Shown: positions 61,664 through 64,000 of the stretch, one piece after another
Layout of the letters: each line of letters opens with the position of its first letter
How positions within the stretch are numbered: position 1 is the first letter of the stretch
NCBI GenBank assembly: GCA_013396915.1
Contig: VWZL01004359.1
Coordinates: 837,459 to 901,458 of the forward strand
From: Stercorarius parasiticus
Lineage: Eukaryota > Chordata > Aves > Charadriiformes > Stercorariidae
Length of the DNA: 64,000 nt
Reading direction: 5' to 3'
Translations under genes and position numbers: made by a program
Notes under the pieces: generated by a model
Told to the model about the DNA's origin: nothing
Databases searched by the model: none
What the model saw: only the letters and a program-made list of their open reading frames with translations

Positions 61664-63440
61664 GTGAGTGGTAATATGGGCTTGGCAGACCCTCAAAAAG
61701 CCAAAATGCTTAAAAAATAGCAGGCGAGAGTGTTCATTCATAATTTTATCTGCCTCTCATTTGCACCCTTTGTTGGTTTCAAACAAGTTCAGAGCACTTT
61801 CCAGTCAGTGACTGAGAAACTCTGCCCCAGGGGCTTGGGAGATGCGCTCTTGAAAACTCTCCCAGCTGCTGGGAAAGATACGTTTACCCCCCAGTTTTGC
61901 TGTAGGTGGTTTCAGATGAATCAGAAACACACAGTTTTAGTAAGAGTTATGTTTTATGTATACGGTTTGTGTGCTTTATAAAACTGGCAATTGTTTGGGC
62001 TTTCTTCAGCAAGAAAATAAGCAACTGTGGCATGGAAGTGACACAGTGAAGGTTGTTTCTGTAAAACGTGGAAAGGATGCACAGCTGAAAGGCCCTGGAG
62101 CATTTGGGTTTTGTTCCATCTGTGGGTGGATGGACTCACAGAGAGATGGGTATTGTATCGTGGCCGTGCTTTCTCAGCTCTGGATTTTCAGAACTTCCAT
62201 GTCAGCTCTTTGTCAGCTTTTTCCTGTTAAAAAAAGTGTTTCTAGGTGATGGATGGAAAGTAGGAATACTAACAAAATGATTCACAGAAACATTGTGCTA
62301 AGCTTTGCCTTTTCCAATGTACGTTATTTTTGTTCCCAACAGCTAGGATTGAATCTCAGTTGAGTCAATTAATTGTTCAGAGTGTAGCTCCAAGCACAAT
62401 ATCTGCATGTAGTGGCACCAGGACATCTGCCTTTGTAATGATTGAATATAGTTCTGTATGAAGTGCAAATACATTTGAAATTGATGTACATGTATAAATT
62501 GCTTTAAATTACACTTAATTGCATAGGCAGGTGAAAGTATGTGAACTAGCCCAAACCTTTGGTTGACTTAGCTTTGCACATACCGTGTCTTCTGTGTGCT
62601 GGTTAAAAGGAAGAATGCTGTGTTGTTATGTCAAGTGCAGTGTAAATATTTTGTCTCCCCACCTACTCTCACTGGGGATTAAAGGAAGATAGAAATAGGG
62701 ACCTGCATAACACAGCACACAGAAAGCAATTGCTGAAAGAGGTAGAAATCTCTTTCCTTCAGTGTCATAGGCAAGAAGCCAGGGTTACAGAAGTGTCTTT
62801 AAAACTCAATGGTGTGCTTCTAACTTGAACAGAAATGGGTAATAACATTCTTTATTGTATGGTAGCACTGCGTATCTGACACAGTCTGTATTAAAATTTT
62901 TTGTCTATACAAGGATGAATTCTTGGGTGATGAAATATATCCTGTTTTCAGCGTTGACTGAAACAGCCTGTATGTTCAAAGTTTCAGAAAAGAGTGTTTC
63001 TGTAGTCACTTCTGTGAATAAAAGAAATCAGTACATGCTCCAAACAGCATAAATGGGTTTACTTTGTGTAATTAAGACCACCTGAGACTCAGCTGGTCTA
63101 AATTAGAAGTTCTCCTCTTTGCATTTTGTTGGTCTTGTATGCCAAGCTCAGAATCCAGTATCAGAATCTAAGATCATGCTAAACATGTCGTACAGTTTAA
63201 TGCCCGGCTAGGTTTGCTGCAGATTTATTTCTTGACCTCTTTCTGCAGCAGAAGCAGCACCTGTTGTGTAGGTAAGAATATTTCTCAGAATAAGGAATGG
63301 ATTTTCAATAGGTCATGAGCGTCATGTCTTGTTTTATGGAAGTGTACATGTGAATGCGCTTTCTGCTAGTTTAACAGCTGAGTTCTTGACCATAGATGGT
63401 GAGAAAAAATATTCAGTGAACTTAGACTATAAAAAAAGAA
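61664..63440. other. Intronic or intergenic DNA right of the last island
   Basis: No coding exon recognised. If the donor at 61664 is used, this is the first intron of a plus-strand gene continuing beyond the window. Confidence 0.4.
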
Positions 63441-64000
63441 GGGTATTTTGTTGCAAATGACAATGGCCCTACCTGGAGCCTCTGGCAGAAAGCACCAGGA
63501 GAGACTCAAGGCCGACCCCTGGGAGTTTGGAGTCGGGGATACAGAGGATCTGAAGCCAACTATACTCCAACTGAGAAAGAAATATTGGCAGCATATGAAG
63601 GAGTTAGAGCTGCTTCAGAGGTAATTGGTACTGAAACGCAGCTCCTCTTAGCACCCCGATTACCAGTGCTGGGCTGGATGTTCAAGGGTAAAGTTCCTTC
63701 TACTCATCATGCCACTGATGCTACCTGGAGTAAGTGGGTTGCCTTAATCACCCAGCGAGCTTGAATAGGAAACCCAAATCGTCCAGGAATCGTAGAAGTG
63801 ATCACAAACTGGCCCGAAGGCAAAGACTTCACAATGCCACCTGAGGAGGTGGTAACAAGTGCTGAGGAGGCCCCACGATATAATGAACTCTCAGATAATG
63901 AGAAACAATGATGTGTTCTGTTCACTGATGGATCTTGTCGTATTGTAGGGAAACGCAGAAAGTGGAAAGCTGCTGTATGGAGTCCTACACGACGAGTTGC
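63441..64000 (+). pseudogene. Endogenous retrovirus pol fragment (RT connection and RNase H)
   Basis: The plus-strand frame encodes the end of a retroviral reverse transcriptase and the start of RNase H. Recognisable pieces are GRPLGVWSR, the YTPTEKEILAAYEG connection segment, APRLPVLGW and the RNase H start FTDGS (63921-63935) with its first catalytic Asp. The frame is broken by TGA at 63762-63764 and TGA at 63909-63911. The left end begins abruptly in non-viral DNA near 63441 and the right end runs out of the window. No LTR is visible. The connection segment suggests an avian ERVL-like or related lineage, but class is uncertain. It is a dead copy. Confidence 0.85.

Overview
This window looks like a piece of a bird chromosome. 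It carries several truncated copies of the avian retroposon CR1, intron-rich vertebrate genes of modest size, CpG-island promoters and a decayed endogenous retrovirus pol fragment at the right edge. The nearly intact coding exons, single Ns in homopolymers or GC-rich DNA, and an 882-base N gap in a CpG island point to a draft avian assembly. In chicken, CNBP and ISY1 are neighbours on chromosome 12 (from memory), and this window would fit that synteny.

Region 1-16 kb is gene-poor. It holds one CR1 fragment (about 1.11-1.25 kb), two diverged GC-rich, possibly tandem-repeat-derived stretches (1.36-1.9 kb and 12.55-13.04 kb) that may be related, a striking cluster of eight WGATAA sites (10.02-10.52 kb), and a spliced-looking but unidentified exon pair near 13.5-13.8 kb. 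A CpG island (16.15-17.66 kb) contains the N gap and is the presumed CNBP promoter.

Region 17-26 kb is CNBP (+ strand): a long first intron, then four coding exons giving a 170-residue protein with seven CCHC zinc knuckles and a typical 3' UTR. Region 30-42 kb is ISY1 (+ strand): eleven coding exons encoding 281 residues of the Prp19-complex splicing factor, with a first coding exon that carries only the ATG. CR1 copies flank its promoter. Region 44.8-56.3 kb is a gene of the HDHD5/CECR5 family of mitochondrial HAD-type hydrolases (+ strand). Seven coding exons join in frame into 403 residues with all four HAD motifs. The N-terminal targeting exon is not certain. In human, RAB43 rather than an HDHD5-family gene follows ISY1, so this is probably a paralogue or a lineage-specific arrangement.

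Region 56.3-64 kb is intergenic, with another CpG-rich promoter at 61.25-61.66 kb whose gene I cannot identify, and a broken ERV pol (RT connection to RNase H) from about 63.44 kb to the window end. CNBP and ISY1 are both housekeeping RNA-related genes; the HDHD5-like gene is metabolically unrelated. All three run in the same direction, each with its own CpG-rich promoter, so there is no operon-like link.
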